Counted from the first letter of the stretch, positions 42,173-53,400 are shown. The stretch is 64,000 nucleotides of DNA from Chitinophagales bacterium (GCA_017303475.1 JAFLBO010000006.1:124001-188000); one strand, 5' to 3'. Made by a program: numbers and translations. The notes: a model not told the origin generated them from the letters alone.

Positions 42173-42923
42173 TCTCCATACCATCCCAGGCCAGTTGGAC
42201 ATTATCAGGCAACTCCAGGTTTACATCTGCGGCCAGGCCCATGTGGTGACTGACGTGTGTAAGCCAGGCGCGTTCGGGTTGTAGCTTTTGGATAAACGCC
42301 AGACTTTCTTCCAGATTCATGTGGGTGGGGTGTTCCTGCCGGTGCAAGGCTGTCACCACCAGATATTTTACACCCGCCAGTTTTTTCATTTCCGGTTCAG
42401 CAATGGTTTTAACATCGGTTAAATAAGCCAAATCACCTATCCGGAAGCCCAAAATGGGCAACCTGCCGTGCATTACTCCAATAGCCTGAATGCAAATCCT
42501 GCCAAATTGCAACGCCGAATCCTGATCCAAACCCACCAACTCAATACGCGGCAACCCCGGTATCTGCTCCGAAAAAACATAATCGAACCGCCGCCGAACC
42601 TCAGAGGCAACCCTGGGCAGGGCATATACCGACATAGCTTCGCCGGAACGATAATTGAACGGCCTGATGTCATCTAAACCAATCACATGATCGTTGTGTT
42701 CATGGGTCAATAAAATAGCATCCAGATGCTTTACCCTGTGACAAAGCATCTGTTGCCGAAAATCCGGACCGGCATCAATCAATACATTGGTATGACCGTC
42801 TGTCAGCAACGCCGAACTCCGTAAACGCTTGTCAAGCGGGTCGACAGAAACACAAACCTGACAATCGCATCCAATCACCGGAACACCCTGAGAAGTACCG
42901 GTGCCAAGCAGAATTATTTTCAC
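42162..42923 (-). CDS. PhnP-like metallo-beta-lactamase-fold phosphodiesterase
   Basis: 253 aa from GTG 42921-42923, chosen because an exact -7 box ends 4 nt before it. The opening LLGTGTSQGVPVIGCDCQVC (5-24) with Cys19, Cys21 and Cys24 and the metal motif THEHNDH (73-79) followed by GLDDIRPF are those of PhnP (5-phosphoribosyl 1,2-cyclic phosphate phosphodiesterase). Further motifs are AYLTDVK and THVSHHMG near the end. No phn genes are nearby, so the substrate may be another cyclic phosphodiester. Confidence 0.85.
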   Translation of the reverse strand: MKIILLGTGTSQGVPVIGCDCQVCVSVDPLDKRLRSSALLTDGHTNVLIDAGPDFRQQMLCHRVKHLDAILLTHEHNDHVIGLDDIRPFNYRSGEAMSVYALPRVASEVRRRFDYVFSEQIPGLPRIELVGLDQDSALQFGRICIQAIGVMHGRLPILGFRIGDLAYLTDVKTIAEPEMKKLAGVKYLVVTALHRQEHPTHMNLEESLAFIQKLQPERAWLTHVSHHMGLAADVNLELPDNVQLAWDGMEISW

Positions 42924-42968
42924 CCGACAAAGGTAGACCACAACTCTCCGAATTCTGGGCTATTTTTG
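42924..42968. promoter_or_regulatory. Divergent -7 boxes: PhnP-like (minus) and Ig-like lipoprotein (plus)
   Basis: Minus strand: TACCTTTG (42928-42935) followed by 4 nt and the GTG start, predicting a leaderless mRNA. Plus strand: TATTTTTG (42961-42968), 30 nt before the ATG at 42999. Neither has a TTG at the usual -33 spacing. Confidence 0.6.
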
Positions 42969-42998
42969 CCGCGAATTTTCCCCCTCACAACCCCTTCA

Positions 42999-44759
42999 AT
43001 GCTGTATCTCTTGCGCCAGTACCACCTATATATAGTAATCATCCTGTCTGCCCTGATTTCCTGTGCACGCCAGGGCGCACCCGCGGGCGGCCCAAAAGAT
43101 ACCCGGCCGCCTGAAGTGGATTCGCTGCGCAGTACGCCCAACTTTTCCACCCGCTTTGACAAACGCAAAGTAGAACTCAAATTCGATGAATGGGTGCTGC
43201 TGTCAGACGTCGCAACGCAAATTGTGGTATCGCCGCCATTGGCCAAAAGGCCCGAGGTAGTACTGAAAGGTCGAACCGTAGTGCTGACATTGGATAAAAA
43301 CGAAGTGCTGCGCCCCAATACTACCTACACCATCAATTTCGGTGCATCGGTGAAAGACTTGCACGAAAGCAACCCGGCTAAAGACCTGCGCTTTGTGTTC
43401 TCTACCGGCGATTTCATCGACAGCCTGGGTTTCAGAGGCAGCGTGGTGGATGCATTTTCCGGCGAACCTGTTGAAAACATCGCCATTTTGCTGCACGAAA
43501 ACCTCAACGATACCGCCGTCATCAAAGAGCGTCCATACTATTTCACCAAAACCGATAAATCTGGTCAATTTGGTTTTCAGAACCTGAAAGCAGGCGTTTT
43601 CCAGATCGTTGCCATTGAAGGCGCAGATGTAGACCTGAAATGGGATGGCGCCAATGAAAAAATAGCCTTCATATCGCAACCTGTCACGGTTTCTGATAGC
43701 CTGAAAGTAATGCCGGCGCTGAAACTGTTCAAAAACCAGCCGTCGTTCCGACTGCAAAACCAGCAAACCGGTCGCTACGGACTAGCCAAGGTTGTTTTTA
43801 ATGGCGCCGCCGATTCGGTGCGCGTACAATGGCAGGACATACCCGGGGCCAGGATGTTGCTGGAAAAAGCGCCCGATTCCCTTTCCATCTGGTACGATTT
43901 GCCGGTGGATACCTCCTGGTTCATGGAATTGAGGCACCCCGCCTGGGTAAAAACCGACAGCGCTTCAGGCTTGTCCAGGCCATTTGCAGATACCATCCGG
44001 ATCAAAAAGCTTAACCGGGCAGATTTTATGGAGAAGCACCAGCTCAGTTTTGCCGATGCGGTGGCGCCCGTTGCTGCCGCCGGGCAGGGCAGGGGCAAAT
44101 CTGCGGCCCCCTCAACCCCCAAACCCCTGCGCCAGCCGCCCAAAACAGTGATTCAGTTACACAGCCAGGAGGCCATGCTGGCGTTCAATTACCCGCTTCA
44201 GACTTTTGATACCGCCTTTTGGCAATTGCAGCTGGATTCAGTTGTAGTCAGACAGTTTAGTGTGCGAAAAGACAGTCTCCAGCCCGGAAAACTGATCCTG
44301 AGCACCAATTGGAAACAGGGCAAAACTTATGCTCTGACCTTGCTTCCAGGGGCTTTGACCGATTTTTGGGGTAAAACCCTTAGTGATACCCTGCGCAGAA
44401 ATTTCAATGTGACAGAAGAAAAACAACTTGGCTCACTAACCGTCAATTTCAGCAAACTCCGCCCGGGTTCGGCCTATGTATTCGAGCTGCTGAACAATAA
44501 TACCCTGGAAGCTACCCGGCAGTTTGTGGCTGAAACCGATACCTATCAACTCAATTTCGAGCAGCTCCAGGTAGCCGGCTACACCGGCCGACTCCTCGAA
44601 GACCGCAATAAAAACGGTCGCTGGGATACAGGCAATTTCGCCCAAAAATTGCAACCCGAAACCCTTTTTACCAAAAAAATGGACCCCCTCCGCGCCAATT
44701 GGTCCCTGGATGTGGATTTCAGCGCAGAAGTAGTGTCTGAGAAAAAAAGGAAACAATAA
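42999..44759 (+). CDS. Lipoprotein with N-terminal Ig-like (Big_5) domain
   Basis: 586 aa from the ATG at 42999 (a TTG further up is inside the promoter box). The lipoprotein signal ends ALIS-C (Cys22), followed by the characteristic GAPAGGPKDTRPPEV. Residues about 35-125 are a Big_5 Ig-like domain (FDEWVLLSD..., LRPNTTYTINFG). About 133-230 resembles a carboxypeptidase-regulatory-like beta-sandwich (GSVVDAFSGEPVENIAILLHEN). The rest is beta-rich, with a final LLEDRNKNGRWDTG calcium-like loop. This architecture is common in Bacteroidota as a single surface lipoprotein; its function is unknown. Confidence 0.85.
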   Translation: MLYLLRQYHLYIVIILSALISCARQGAPAGGPKDTRPPEVDSLRSTPNFSTRFDKRKVELKFDEWVLLSDVATQIVVSPPLAKRPEVVLKGRTVVLTLDKNEVLRPNTTYTINFGASVKDLHESNPAKDLRFVFSTGDFIDSLGFRGSVVDAFSGEPVENIAILLHENLNDTAVIKERPYYFTKTDKSGQFGFQNLKAGVFQIVAIEGADVDLKWDGANEKIAFISQPVTVSDSLKVMPALKLFKNQPSFRLQNQQTGRYGLAKVVFNGAADSVRVQWQDIPGARMLLEKAPDSLSIWYDLPVDTSWFMELRHPAWVKTDSASGLSRPFADTIRIKKLNRADFMEKHQLSFADAVAPVAAAGQGRGKSAAPSTPKPLRQPPKTVIQLHSQEAMLAFNYPLQTFDTAFWQLQLDSVVVRQFSVRKDSLQPGKLILSTNWKQGKTYALTLLPGALTDFWGKTLSDTLRRNFNVTEEKQLGSLTVNFSKLRPGSAYVFELLNNNTLEATRQFVAETDTYQLNFEQLQVAGYTGRLLEDRNKNGRWDTGNFAQKLQPETLFTKKMDPLRANWSLDVDFSAEVVSEKKRKQ

Positions 44760-44761
44760 CC

Positions 44762-44812
44762 CACTCACTCACTCACTCATTCACCCACTCACTCATTCAC
44801 TCACTCACTCAA
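44762..44812. repeat. CACTCACTCATT microsatellite between convergent lipoprotein genes
   Basis: About 51 nt of CACT/CATT tetranucleotides. It encodes the last codon and stop of the minus-strand gene. The same motif is found at 55900-55953. Confidence 0.85.
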
Positions 44813-45464
44813 TCACGATTGTTTTTTGTTTCGTGTAGTATTCCGCCGCATACTCCACCGCATAGTCCGGGTTATCTGCTTTGCCCGCGCGTTTACGCAC
44901 CAGGTAGAGTTTCCATTCGCCGGCTCCCAGTTGTGCCAGTTTAGCAGCCGGAATTTCAATGAGTGGTTTTCCCAGTGTAGTGCTTACTTCCATCGGTACG
45001 GTATTGCTGCCATCCGCTTTTTCCCACATAAACACCAGCGTTTCGGCAGCACTAAGTGCTTCGCCGCGCCATTGCAGAAAGGTGGGTTCCTTCACGCTTA
45101 GTTTGGCACTGCTGAAGAAAAATGAGTCGATAGCCGGCATATCCAGTTGGAAAATGCCTTTTTTCTGCTTGGCATTGTTCCACTCAAAATCCACTTTGGG
45201 CGTAAAGGCGGCTGGAAATTCCAGGGTATAGGTATTGCCCATCACCGGAATCAATTTCATAGCCGTGGCCTGAAACTGAATCCCGCCAGGGATATCCAGA
45301 ATGTTTTTGGAAACAGCGTCGCGCAGCGTAGCCTCGGCTTTAACATTGCGACTGGCGGCGTCGTAGCGAACATAGCACTGCAGTACATGTTTGGGTGGTG
45401 CGGGAGCTTCCTTACATTGGATGAAAGCTAAAATTGACAGAATTGAAAAAAAGATGTGTTTCAT
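44805..45464 (-). CDS. Putative lipoprotein of unknown function
   Basis: 219 aa. The signal peptide ends LAFIQ-C (Cys17), followed by KEAPAPP. The remainder is beta-rich with no catalytic motif visible; YTLEFPAAFTPKVDFEWNN and LVFMWEKADGS are typical strand/turn segments. Bacteroidota-restricted in appearance; I do not recognise the family. The 3' end is made of the CACTCATT repeat. Confidence 0.75.
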   Translation of the reverse strand: MKHIFFSILSILAFIQCKEAPAPPKHVLQCYVRYDAASRNVKAEATLRDAVSKNILDIPGGIQFQATAMKLIPVMGNTYTLEFPAAFTPKVDFEWNNAKQKKGIFQLDMPAIDSFFFSSAKLSVKEPTFLQWRGEALSAAETLVFMWEKADGSNTVPMEVSTTLGKPLIEIPAAKLAQLGAGEWKLYLVRKRAGKADNPDYAVEYAAEYYTKQKTIVIE

Positions 45465-45477
45465 ATGCTTGTCTGAA

Positions 45478-45485
45478 TATCTTTG
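45478..45485 (+). promoter_or_regulatory. -7 box (TATCTTTG) upstream of the hydroxyacid dehydrogenase
   Basis: Exact TAnnTTTG in the 213-nt divergent gap, but 192 nt before the ATG. Either a long leader or chance. Confidence 0.35.
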
Positions 45486-45677
45486 CCGCTTATCGGGAAA
45501 GCGTTGGTGTTGGTGGAAGAATCTGGACGGCGCAAATTTCTACAGTTATTGCCGAAAACCTAATTTCTTTCACATAGCCGGGTGAACAGTTCGCTTGCAT
45601 AAAGTTGTCACTCACACATTTCTCAAACACTCATTTGGAACAGAGGATTACTTTCGACCTCACAAATACGCCTTGAA

Positions 45678-46613
45678 ATGGGAAGGGTGCTAATTACTGA
45701 CGATTGCCACCAACTGCTGATAGAAGGTTTGGAACAGCTGGGATGGCAATGTGATTTTGAACCAAATATTTCGCCGGTTGAAACCAAAGACAGGATTGCC
45801 AGCTACGAAGGTTTGGTCATCAATAGTAAAATTCTGGTAGACCGGGATTTTCTCGACAAGGCGGTGAAACTCAGGTTTGTGGCCAGGCTGGGCTCCGGGA
45901 TGGAAATCGTGGATCGTGTTTACGCAGCCGAAAAAGGTGTGAAAGTTTGGAGTAGTCCGGAAGGAAACCGAAATGCAGTAGCGGAACAAGCATTGGGAAT
46001 GTTGCTGGGGCTGGCAAATAATTTACCCAGGGCAGATCGGGAAGTGCGGCAGAATATTTGGAGACGGGAAGCCAATAGAGGCTGGGAGTTACAAGGTAAA
46101 ACCCTGGGAATCATTGGTTTCGGACATACGGGAAGTCAATTTGCACGAAAACTGGCGGGTATGCAAATGCGGGTGCTGGCTCATGATAAGTACAAGCCTG
46201 AAGAATTTGCTGCAGAAATGTCGTGGGTAAGCGAATCAAATTTGACACAAATACAGGCAGAAGCCGACATCATCAGTTTACATTTGCCCCTCACTTCAGA
46301 GACCCTGCATTTCGTGGATGCCAATTTTATCCAAAAATGCAAACCCGGGTTCATCCTGATCAACACTGCCCGGGGTAAAAATGTGAAAACAGAGGATCTA
46401 GTACTGGGGCTGGAATCAGGACAAATTGGTGGCGCTTGCCTGGATGTGTTTGAAAATGAAAAACCGGAAACCTACACGGAGAAAGAGCGGGAATGGTTTC
46501 AAAGGTTGCACCAAATGGAAAATGTTGTGCTTTCTCCCCACGTAGCGGGTTGGACGCACGAATCCAAAAAACTGCTGGCTGAAATTCTTTTACGGAAAAT
46601 AAAAACGGGATAA
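45678..46613 (+). CDS. D-isomer-specific 2-hydroxyacid dehydrogenase (SerA-like)
   Basis: 311 aa. The NAD-binding fold has GIIGFGHTGSQFAR (about 145-158) and LINTARGKNV. The catalytic Arg-Glu-His set is present as RLGSG, DVFENE and SPHVAGWTHES. The length and the absence of a C-terminal ACT domain fit a short phosphoglycerate-dehydrogenase-like enzyme; glycerate, lactate or other 2-oxoacid substrates cannot be excluded. It stands alone before the TonB receptor gene. Confidence 0.9.
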   Translation: MGRVLITDDCHQLLIEGLEQLGWQCDFEPNISPVETKDRIASYEGLVINSKILVDRDFLDKAVKLRFVARLGSGMEIVDRVYAAEKGVKVWSSPEGNRNAVAEQALGMLLGLANNLPRADREVRQNIWRREANRGWELQGKTLGIIGFGHTGSQFARKLAGMQMRVLAHDKYKPEEFAAEMSWVSESNLTQIQAEADIISLHLPLTSETLHFVDANFIQKCKPGFILINTARGKNVKTEDLVLGLESGQIGGACLDVFENEKPETYTEKEREWFQRLHQMENVVLSPHVAGWTHESKKLLAEILLRKIKTG

Positions 46614-46680
46614 CGTTTCCCCCAGAAACACTCCCGATGAATCGTCAAACCTAAACAAGTAATTTTTCAATCTCTGTTCT

Positions 46681-49600
46681 ATGGTACGTTCTTTACTATT
46701 AACATTTGCGATGCTCCTGATGGGTGCAGCCGTCGCAATGGCTCAGTCAACGACTACGTTGACGGGTACCATTACAGACGGCAACGAGCCCCTCATCGGA
46801 GCAACCGTGAAGGTACTGAAAGGCACATCCTTTGTGCGAGGCGCCGTCACAGACTACAACGGGGAGTACCGTGTCAATCTCGACCCCGGCACTTATGATG
46901 TGGAATTCTCTTACACGGGCTTCCAGGCGCAAAAAATTACCGGCGTCAGGGTTCTGGGTGGACAAATCACCACGCAAAATGTGACCATGTCCAACTCAAC
47001 CGTGCTGGAAGAGGTGGAGATCATTGCCTATAAAGTGCCTCTGATCGAGCAAGACCAAACATCCAGTGGTCAAACGCTCACTTCTGAACAAATCAAAAAC
47101 CTGCCTACCCGTAGTGTAAACACCATCGTGGCAACCACCGTGGGTGCTACCTCTATCGATGGTGGCGACGTGAACATCAAAGGTGCTCGTTCCAATGGTA
47201 CCGACTACTACATTGATGGTATCCGGGTGTCTGGAGGTGTTCCTCCGGTTCAGGATTTTGAGCAAATTTCGGTAATCACTTCCGGTGTAGGCGCTGAAAT
47301 CGGCGACTTGACCGGTGGTTTCATCTCTGGTACTACAAAAGGTCCAGCCGGTGAATTCCATGGCGGTATCGATGTGGAAAACTCCAAAGGCCTCGACGCC
47401 TTCGGTTACCTCCTCGCTACAGCTAACGTCAGCGGCCCGATCATCAAAAAAAAGCTGGCCGACGGCAAAACCCGTACCGTGCTCGGTTTCCGTCTCTCTG
47501 GTCAGTACCTTACCAGAAACGAAGACGACCCTCCGGCACTTCCTGTGTACCGTGCTAAAGAAAGCGTGATTGCCCAACTGGAGCAACACCCGATCACCCG
47601 CCTCGGTAACAACCTGGTAAACAGCGCGGAATACCTGACCAACAACGATGTTGATCGTCTCAAGGCTCGTCCTTACCAGACTGCGTCTAACCTCGACCTG
47701 AATGGTAAAATCGACATGAAGCTGACCAGCAATATCGATATCAGCCTGACAGGTACTTACACTGATAACCGAGACCTCGTAGACGGCGGCGGTGAACTTC
47801 AGGAAGCCGGCTGGTTCCTGCTGAACGCACACAACAACCCAACCAACTTCGGCAACACCTACCGCGGTAACTTCCGTTTCCGTCACCGTTTGGGTAACAC
47901 TGAAGCCATTAAGCCAGACAATGGCAGCAGCAAACGTGTGAGTATCAGCAATGCCAGCTACCAGCTGCAATTTGCTTACGAGCGCAACACCAGCAGAACC
48001 TACGACAAGCGTCACAAAGATCGTTTGTTCGACTACGGTTATGTAGGTAAGTTTGAAACCATTCAGGCTCCAATTGCAGAGCCAAACGATGACGCAGTTT
48101 GGACCCACGTGGGTAACAACGATCGTTTCATTCGCTACACCCCCGGAGGAATCAACCCTGTGCTGGAAGCATATAATGAATTTGCGGTAAAAGATGAGGA
48201 AGCCATCGCAGCTTCCCTTTTCCCTGCAGAATTGACCTTCCTGACCCGTAACGGTTTCGTTTCCGACGTATATAACGATGTGTGGGGCGGCATGTACTCC
48301 AACGTAGGCCTCTCCTTCAACCGTTTTGAAAAATCAGAAAACGATATCGCAACCCTGAATGCTACGGTTAACTTTGACCTGAAACTGGGTAAAACCGGTA
48401 CACACAACATTCAGTTCGGTTTGTTGAACGAACAACGCACCAACCGTTTCTACCGCGTTGCTCCCAACTCGCTCTACCTCTGGGCCTCTCAGTATGCCAA
48501 CATCCACTTCAATGGATTGGATACTTCGCAGGTAATTGATACCATGTACTTTGATCCTCCAGGTGTAGACGTGCCACTCCACCCATATGCAACGGTAGAT
48601 CTGCCGGAAAACCGCTTCTACCGTGCAGTACGTGAATCTTTGGGGGTCCCACTCAATGAATGGGTAAACGTAAACGCCCTGACTCCTGACCAGCTCAGCC
48701 TCTCCATGTTCTCCCCACGGGAACTGATGGACCAGGGCCTGGTTAGCTACTATGGCTACGACTACCTGGGTAACCGCACCAGCGAAGGTATTACCTTCAA
48801 CGACTTCTTCAGAAGCCGCGCTATCGACAACGTACGCGACTTCCCGAATGCGCCGCTGCGCCCACTGTACCAGGCTGCCTGGTTGAAAGACAAGTTCACT
48901 TTCAACAAAATGATCTTCAGCCTTGGTGTACGCGTAGAACGTTTCGACCTGAATACCAAAGTGTTGAAAGATCCTTACTCCCTGTACCGTATTATGGATG
49001 CCAAAACATTCTATGAAACGGTTCCAACAAGTGCTGATCGTCCAAACACCATCGGCGACGACTTCAAAGTGTATACTGCCAGCGAGCAGGATAACACCAT
49101 TACAGCTTTCCGTAACGGCGATACCTGGTACTTCCCAGACGGTCGTCAGGCCAACGACGGTAACGTAATCTTCGGTGGTGGTGTGGTAAACCCATACCTC
49201 TTCAACCCTGAAGAAGACGTAACAACACCAGAGTTTGACCCAAGCGGTTCATTCGACGACTACACTCCGCAGGTGAACTGGCTGCCACGTTTGGCATTCT
49301 CGTTCCCGATTTCTGAAAAAGCAAACTTCTTTGCACACTACGACATCTTGGTACAGCGTCCGCCAAGCAACTGGGAGGTTACGCCACGTAGCTACTTCTA
49401 CTTCTACCGCCCGGGTACCAAAAACAACGCAAATCTGTTGCCAGAGCGCGTAGTAGACTATGAAGTTGGTTTCCAGCAGGAGTTGAACAAGCGTTCTGCT
49501 ATCAAATTCTCTGCTTACTACCGCGAATTCCGCGATATGATCCAGCGTCGTACCATCCTGTTCGTACCAGTTATTGGTAGCTACGACACATATGGTAACA

Positions 49601-50313
49601 TCGACTTTGCAACGGTTAAGGGCTTCACCTGGCAGTACGACCTGCGTCGTACCAAAAACGTTGAGCTGCGTATTGCCTACACCCTGCAGTTTGCAGACGG
49701 TACCGGTTCCGACTCTGAATCACAGCGTGGTTTGACTCAGCGTGGTAACGTTCGTTACCTGTTCCCACTGAACTACGACGAGCGTCATAACCTGAACACA
49801 ACCATCGACTATCGTTTTGATGGAGGTAAAGCTTACACTGGTCCGATCATTGCCGGCAAAAAAATCCTGGCTGATTTTGGTGTAAACCTCATCGCCACGG
49901 CCGCTTCCGGTCGTCCATACACACAGAAATTCCGTCCGGCTCGTTTCGGTGCAAACGGTACCGTTGGTTCCGTGAACGGCAGCCGCCTTCCATGGCGTTT
50001 CAACCTGGATTTCCGTGTAGACAAAACATTCCGTCTGAATCAAAAAGCGAAAAAACCGCTTGACCTCAACGTTTATTTCCGTGTCGCCAACCTTTTGAAT
50101 CGCCTGAACGTCTTAGGAGTATATGCGGCTACTGGTTCTCCAACTGATGATGGTTACCTCAGCATTCCTGATGGAAAGCAAATAGTTGATCAGGTAGAAC
50201 AATCAGGCTTGAACCCACAGGCTTACCTGGATTCATACTCCTGGTTGGTACGTAACCCTAACAACTTCGCACTTCCACGTCGCGTGTTCCTGGGGGCTTC
50301 GTTCACCTTCTAA
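46681..50313 (+). CDS. TonB-dependent receptor with N-terminal carboxypeptidase-like domain
   Basis: 1210 aa with a signal peptide (cleavage near AMAQ-S, residue 22). Residues about 25-105 are a carboxypeptidase-regulatory-like domain (LTGTITDGNEPLIGATVKV...), as in SusC/OmpA-like receptors. The plug follows (about 120-240: LPTRSVNTIVATTVGATSIDGGDVNIKGARSN..., YYIDGIRV). The rest is a 22-strand-type barrel ending in RRVFLGASFTF with a terminal Phe. It takes substrates across the outer membrane using TonB energy. No SusD follows; instead a 1352-aa secreted protein and a PorV-like barrel do, which is an unusual partnership. Codon use is strongly biased (CGT/CGC for Arg, GGT for Gly), unlike genes before 46.6 kb. 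Confidence 0.92.
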   Translation: MVRSLLLTFAMLLMGAAVAMAQSTTTLTGTITDGNEPLIGATVKVLKGTSFVRGAVTDYNGEYRVNLDPGTYDVEFSYTGFQAQKITGVRVLGGQITTQNVTMSNSTVLEEVEIIAYKVPLIEQDQTSSGQTLTSEQIKNLPTRSVNTIVATTVGATSIDGGDVNIKGARSNGTDYYIDGIRVSGGVPPVQDFEQISVITSGVGAEIGDLTGGFISGTTKGPAGEFHGGIDVENSKGLDAFGYLLATANVSGPIIKKKLADGKTRTVLGFRLSGQYLTRNEDDPPALPVYRAKESVIAQLEQHPITRLGNNLVNSAEYLTNNDVDRLKARPYQTASNLDLNGKIDMKLTSNIDISLTGTYTDNRDLVDGGGELQEAGWFLLNAHNNPTNFGNTYRGNFRFRHRLGNTEAIKPDNGSSKRVSISNASYQLQFAYERNTSRTYDKRHKDRLFDYGYVGKFETIQAPIAEPNDDAVWTHVGNNDRFIRYTPGGINPVLEAYNEFAVKDEEAIAASLFPAELTFLTRNGFVSDVYNDVWGGMYSNVGLSFNRFEKSENDIATLNATVNFDLKLGKTGTHNIQFGLLNEQRTNRFYRVAPNSLYLWASQYANIHFNGLDTSQVIDTMYFDPPGVDVPLHPYATVDLPENRFYRAVRESLGVPLNEWVNVNALTPDQLSLSMFSPRELMDQGLVSYYGYDYLGNRTSEGITFNDFFRSRAIDNVRDFPNAPLRPLYQAAWLKDKFTFNKMIFSLGVRVERFDLNTKVLKDPYSLYRIMDAKTFYETVPTSADRPNTIGDDFKVYTASEQDNTITAFRNGDTWYFPDGRQANDGNVIFGGGVVNPYLFNPEEDVTTPEFDPSGSFDDYTPQVNWLPRLAFSFPISEKANFFAHYDILVQRPPSNWEVTPRSYFYFYRPGTKNNANLLPERVVDYEVGFQQELNKRSAIKFSAYYREFRDMIQRRTILFVPVIGSYDTYGNIDFATVKGFTWQYDLRRTKNVELRIAYTLQFADGTGSDSESQRGLTQRGNVRYLFPLNYDERHNLNTTIDYRFDGGKAYTGPIIAGKKILADFGVNLIATAASGRPYTQKFRPARFGANGTVGSVNGSRLPWRFNLDFRVDKTFRLNQKAKKPLDLNVYFRVANLLNRLNVLGVYAATGSPTDDGYLSIPDGKQIVDQVEQSGLNPQAYLDSYSWLVRNPNNFALPRRVFLGASFTF

Positions 50314-50334
50314 AGTGGATACTGAGGGTCGCAA

Positions 50335-50378
50335 ACACATCGCGGTTGTTTATCTTAGGATAAATAATCGCGATGTGT
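50335..50378. repeat. Hairpin between the TonB receptor and 1352-aa genes
   Basis: ACACATCGCG (50335-50344) pairs with CGCGATGTGT (50369-50378); the loop holds a second stem around TTATC-TTAG-GATAA. There is no T tract, so partial read-through into the downstream gene is possible. Confidence 0.6.
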
Positions 50379-50421
50379 ATGAGCGGTCAAACTTTTTAAA
50401 AAATTCAAAAACACAATTACC

Positions 50422-53400
50422 ATGCGTGTAAATAGACTTTGGATAATTGCTTTGCTGGCCTTAGGGGTGATGAGCCTCGAAGCCCGTGAACCGGTTGGTC
50501 GCAGAGCATTAAAAACCGTCAAAAAAGCTCAGTATCGCGATGTGTGTGCGAACTCCGAGAGTCAGATTGACCAAGCGATCAACAACGTTCGCGCTCGTCT
50601 GCTGGGTGGTGGCGACTGCTGGTGGGACCTTAACCGCGGCCGCTATATTGTACCAAAAGTAGATCCGGCTTCCGGTCAACCGGAGGTCTCTTCTATTTTT
50701 GCAGGCGCCGTTTGGCTCGGTGGTGTTGACCCGGGTAATAACCTGAAACTGGCTTGCCAGGACTACCGTAGCGACGGCCGTAACGACTTCTGGCCTGGCC
50801 CGATTTCCCTTGCCGGGGTAACCGAGTCTTTCACTTGCGCAAACTGGGACCGCCACTTCCGCGTTACCGGTGAGGAAATCCGCAAGCACCTGGCCAATAT
50901 CGCTGCAGGTAACCTCAACGAAAACGACATCCCGCGCGGTGTAAAAGGCTGGCCGGCAAAAGGAAATGAATATTTCCGCCTGGTTTGGGGCTTCGACCTC
51001 CCTTTCACTGAGCAGGCTCTGGCCGGTTTCTACGATAAAGGCCCAACTTATGGTACTTACGAACCACTCGAGGGCGACTATCCTTCCATCGAAATCCGTG
51101 GCTGTCAGTTGGACCGCTACCCGGATGAGATGATTTTCTGGATTTACAACGACCAGGGCGGCGGCCAGGCGCACGCACGTACCAACGGTCGTCCAATCCA
51201 GATGGAAGTTCAGGTTCAGGCGTTCGGTTACACTACCAACGACGAGCTGAACGACATGACCTTCCAGCGCTACAAGCTGATCAACCGTGCTACCGACCGT
51301 ATCGACTCCACATTCTTCGCTATGTGGGTTGACGCTGACCTTGGTTGCGACGAAGACGACTATATTGGTTGTGACACAGCAAAAAGCCTGATGTACATCT
51401 ACAACCAGGACCAGGTAGACGGTAACCCGGGTGCAACCTGCCCGAGTGGCGCCGCTACCTACGGCAATAAAATTCCAATGCTGGGTGTAGACTATTTCCG
51501 TGGTCCATTGGGTGTGCGCTCTGTTCCAGACACCAATACTGTGGATCCTAATGACTTTATTGACGAGGAATACGAGCTGGGCATGAACTCGTTCATGTAC
51601 TACAACCGTGGCGGCCTTGGGGCGCCTAGCGGTACAGTAGACCCATCTGCACCACAGGAATACTACAACTATATTACCGGCACATGGCGTGATGGCACCC
51701 CACTCACGTACGGCGGCAGTGGTTTTAACCCTGGCGACCCAACAGCAGCACGTATTCGTTACGCTTTCACTGAGCCACCTAATGATGTTGCAGGCTGGAG
51801 TATGTGTACGGCTAACCTGCCTTTCGGCGACCGTCGTACCCTGCAGGCTTCTGGTCCGTTCACGTTGAAACCAGGCGCTGTAAACGAGTTGATCATCGGT
51901 ATTCCATGGGTTCCGGAAATTGAATATCCTTGCCCGGATATGGAGGGTCTGTTCCGCGCCGACAAACTGGCTCAGGGCCTGTTTGATAACTGTTTCGAGC
52001 TGCTCGATGGCCCGGATGCGCCAACGGTTGACTGGATTGAAATGAACGAGGAAGTTGTAGCGGTATTGACCAACAAACGCTTCCCTGAATCCAACAACTT
52101 CGTGAACGAAAACGAAGACTATGAGCAGATCGACTTCCTGGCTCCGGATGAAATCAAAAACAGCCCGGATCCGGCAGTACGTGAAACTGCCAAGTACAAA
52201 TTCGAAGGATACCTGGTGTATCAGTTGAAAGACGAAAACGTATCTGCCAAAGATTTCAGCAACCCGGAAAGAGGCCGTCTGGTGTATCAGGTGGATACCA
52301 AAAACGGTATCAAAAAACTGTACAACTGGGAAGAAACACGCGACCCATCCACCAACAAACTGGTTTATTATCCGGTATTGGCGGTTGAAGGTGCAGATCA
52401 GGGTATCCGTCACACGTTCTCCATCAAGGAAGACAAATTCGCTGCCGGTAACGACAAGAGCCTGATCAACCACAAGAAGTACTTCTTCGCAGTGGTTGCG
52501 TATGCACACAACAACTTTGCACCACTGGATCCGTTTGCACAGCCTGTTACGGGCCAGCAGCGTCCATACCTGGCTGGTCGCCGGAATATCGTGATCAAAA
52601 CCGTTATTCCTCGTCCGGTAGTTGACCAGCGTCTGAACACCAGTTATGGTGACGGCGTGGTAATTACCCGCCTGGAAGGACAAGGTGCAGGCGGTAACTT
52701 CCTGGATCTGGATCAGGCTACCCGCGATCGTATCCTGGCTAATGGATTCGATAGCACCCTGACTTACCAGCCAGGCCGTGGCCCGCTGACAGTAACCATC
52801 TTCAACCCGTTTGAAGTACAGGATGGTCAGTACGAAGTGGCTCTCGTAGACGGCAATATGACCGATAACAAACTGGATGCCAACGCTCGTTGGCAGCTCC
52901 GCAAACTGCCTGACGGTCAGGTAATAGCGTCTGAAAAGACCATCGAAAAATTAAACGAACAGGTAGTTCTGCAGTACGGCTTCTCCCTCAGTATCGCTCA
53001 AACAGGCGATCCAGGTCAAAAACTGGACGACCGAAACGGTGGTATTGGTGCAGAAGTAGAATATGCTGATCCAAATCAATCATGGTTGTTTGGTTTCCCT
53101 GACGACTTTACAGGCAATCCTTTCTTCAACTTCGTGAAGACTGGCGCACTTGAGGAAGATGAAACAGTGGATCCAAAACAAGGCTTGAGCACTCTGGGCA
53201 ACGGCTGGTTTGTACCATATGTACTGGCAGACTTCGACCGTGAATCTACAGAACCTCCATACATTACTCCAGCCTGGTTCAACGCGCTGAACAATGCCGC
53301 AGTTGGTAACAAAACCGACAAGCTGCTTCAGCTCCCGAACGTGGATATCGTATTGACCAGCGATAAATCCAAATGGAGCCGTTGTGTGGTGGTTGAAACT

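Noticed and set aside
50509..52683. Open frame of 724 codons on the minus strand inside copy A
   Set aside because: It lies wholly antisense to a conserved gene. The strong codon bias of copy A suppresses stops on the opposite strand; the translation has no recognisable domain, and the same effect appears antisense to maeB (4935-6347).
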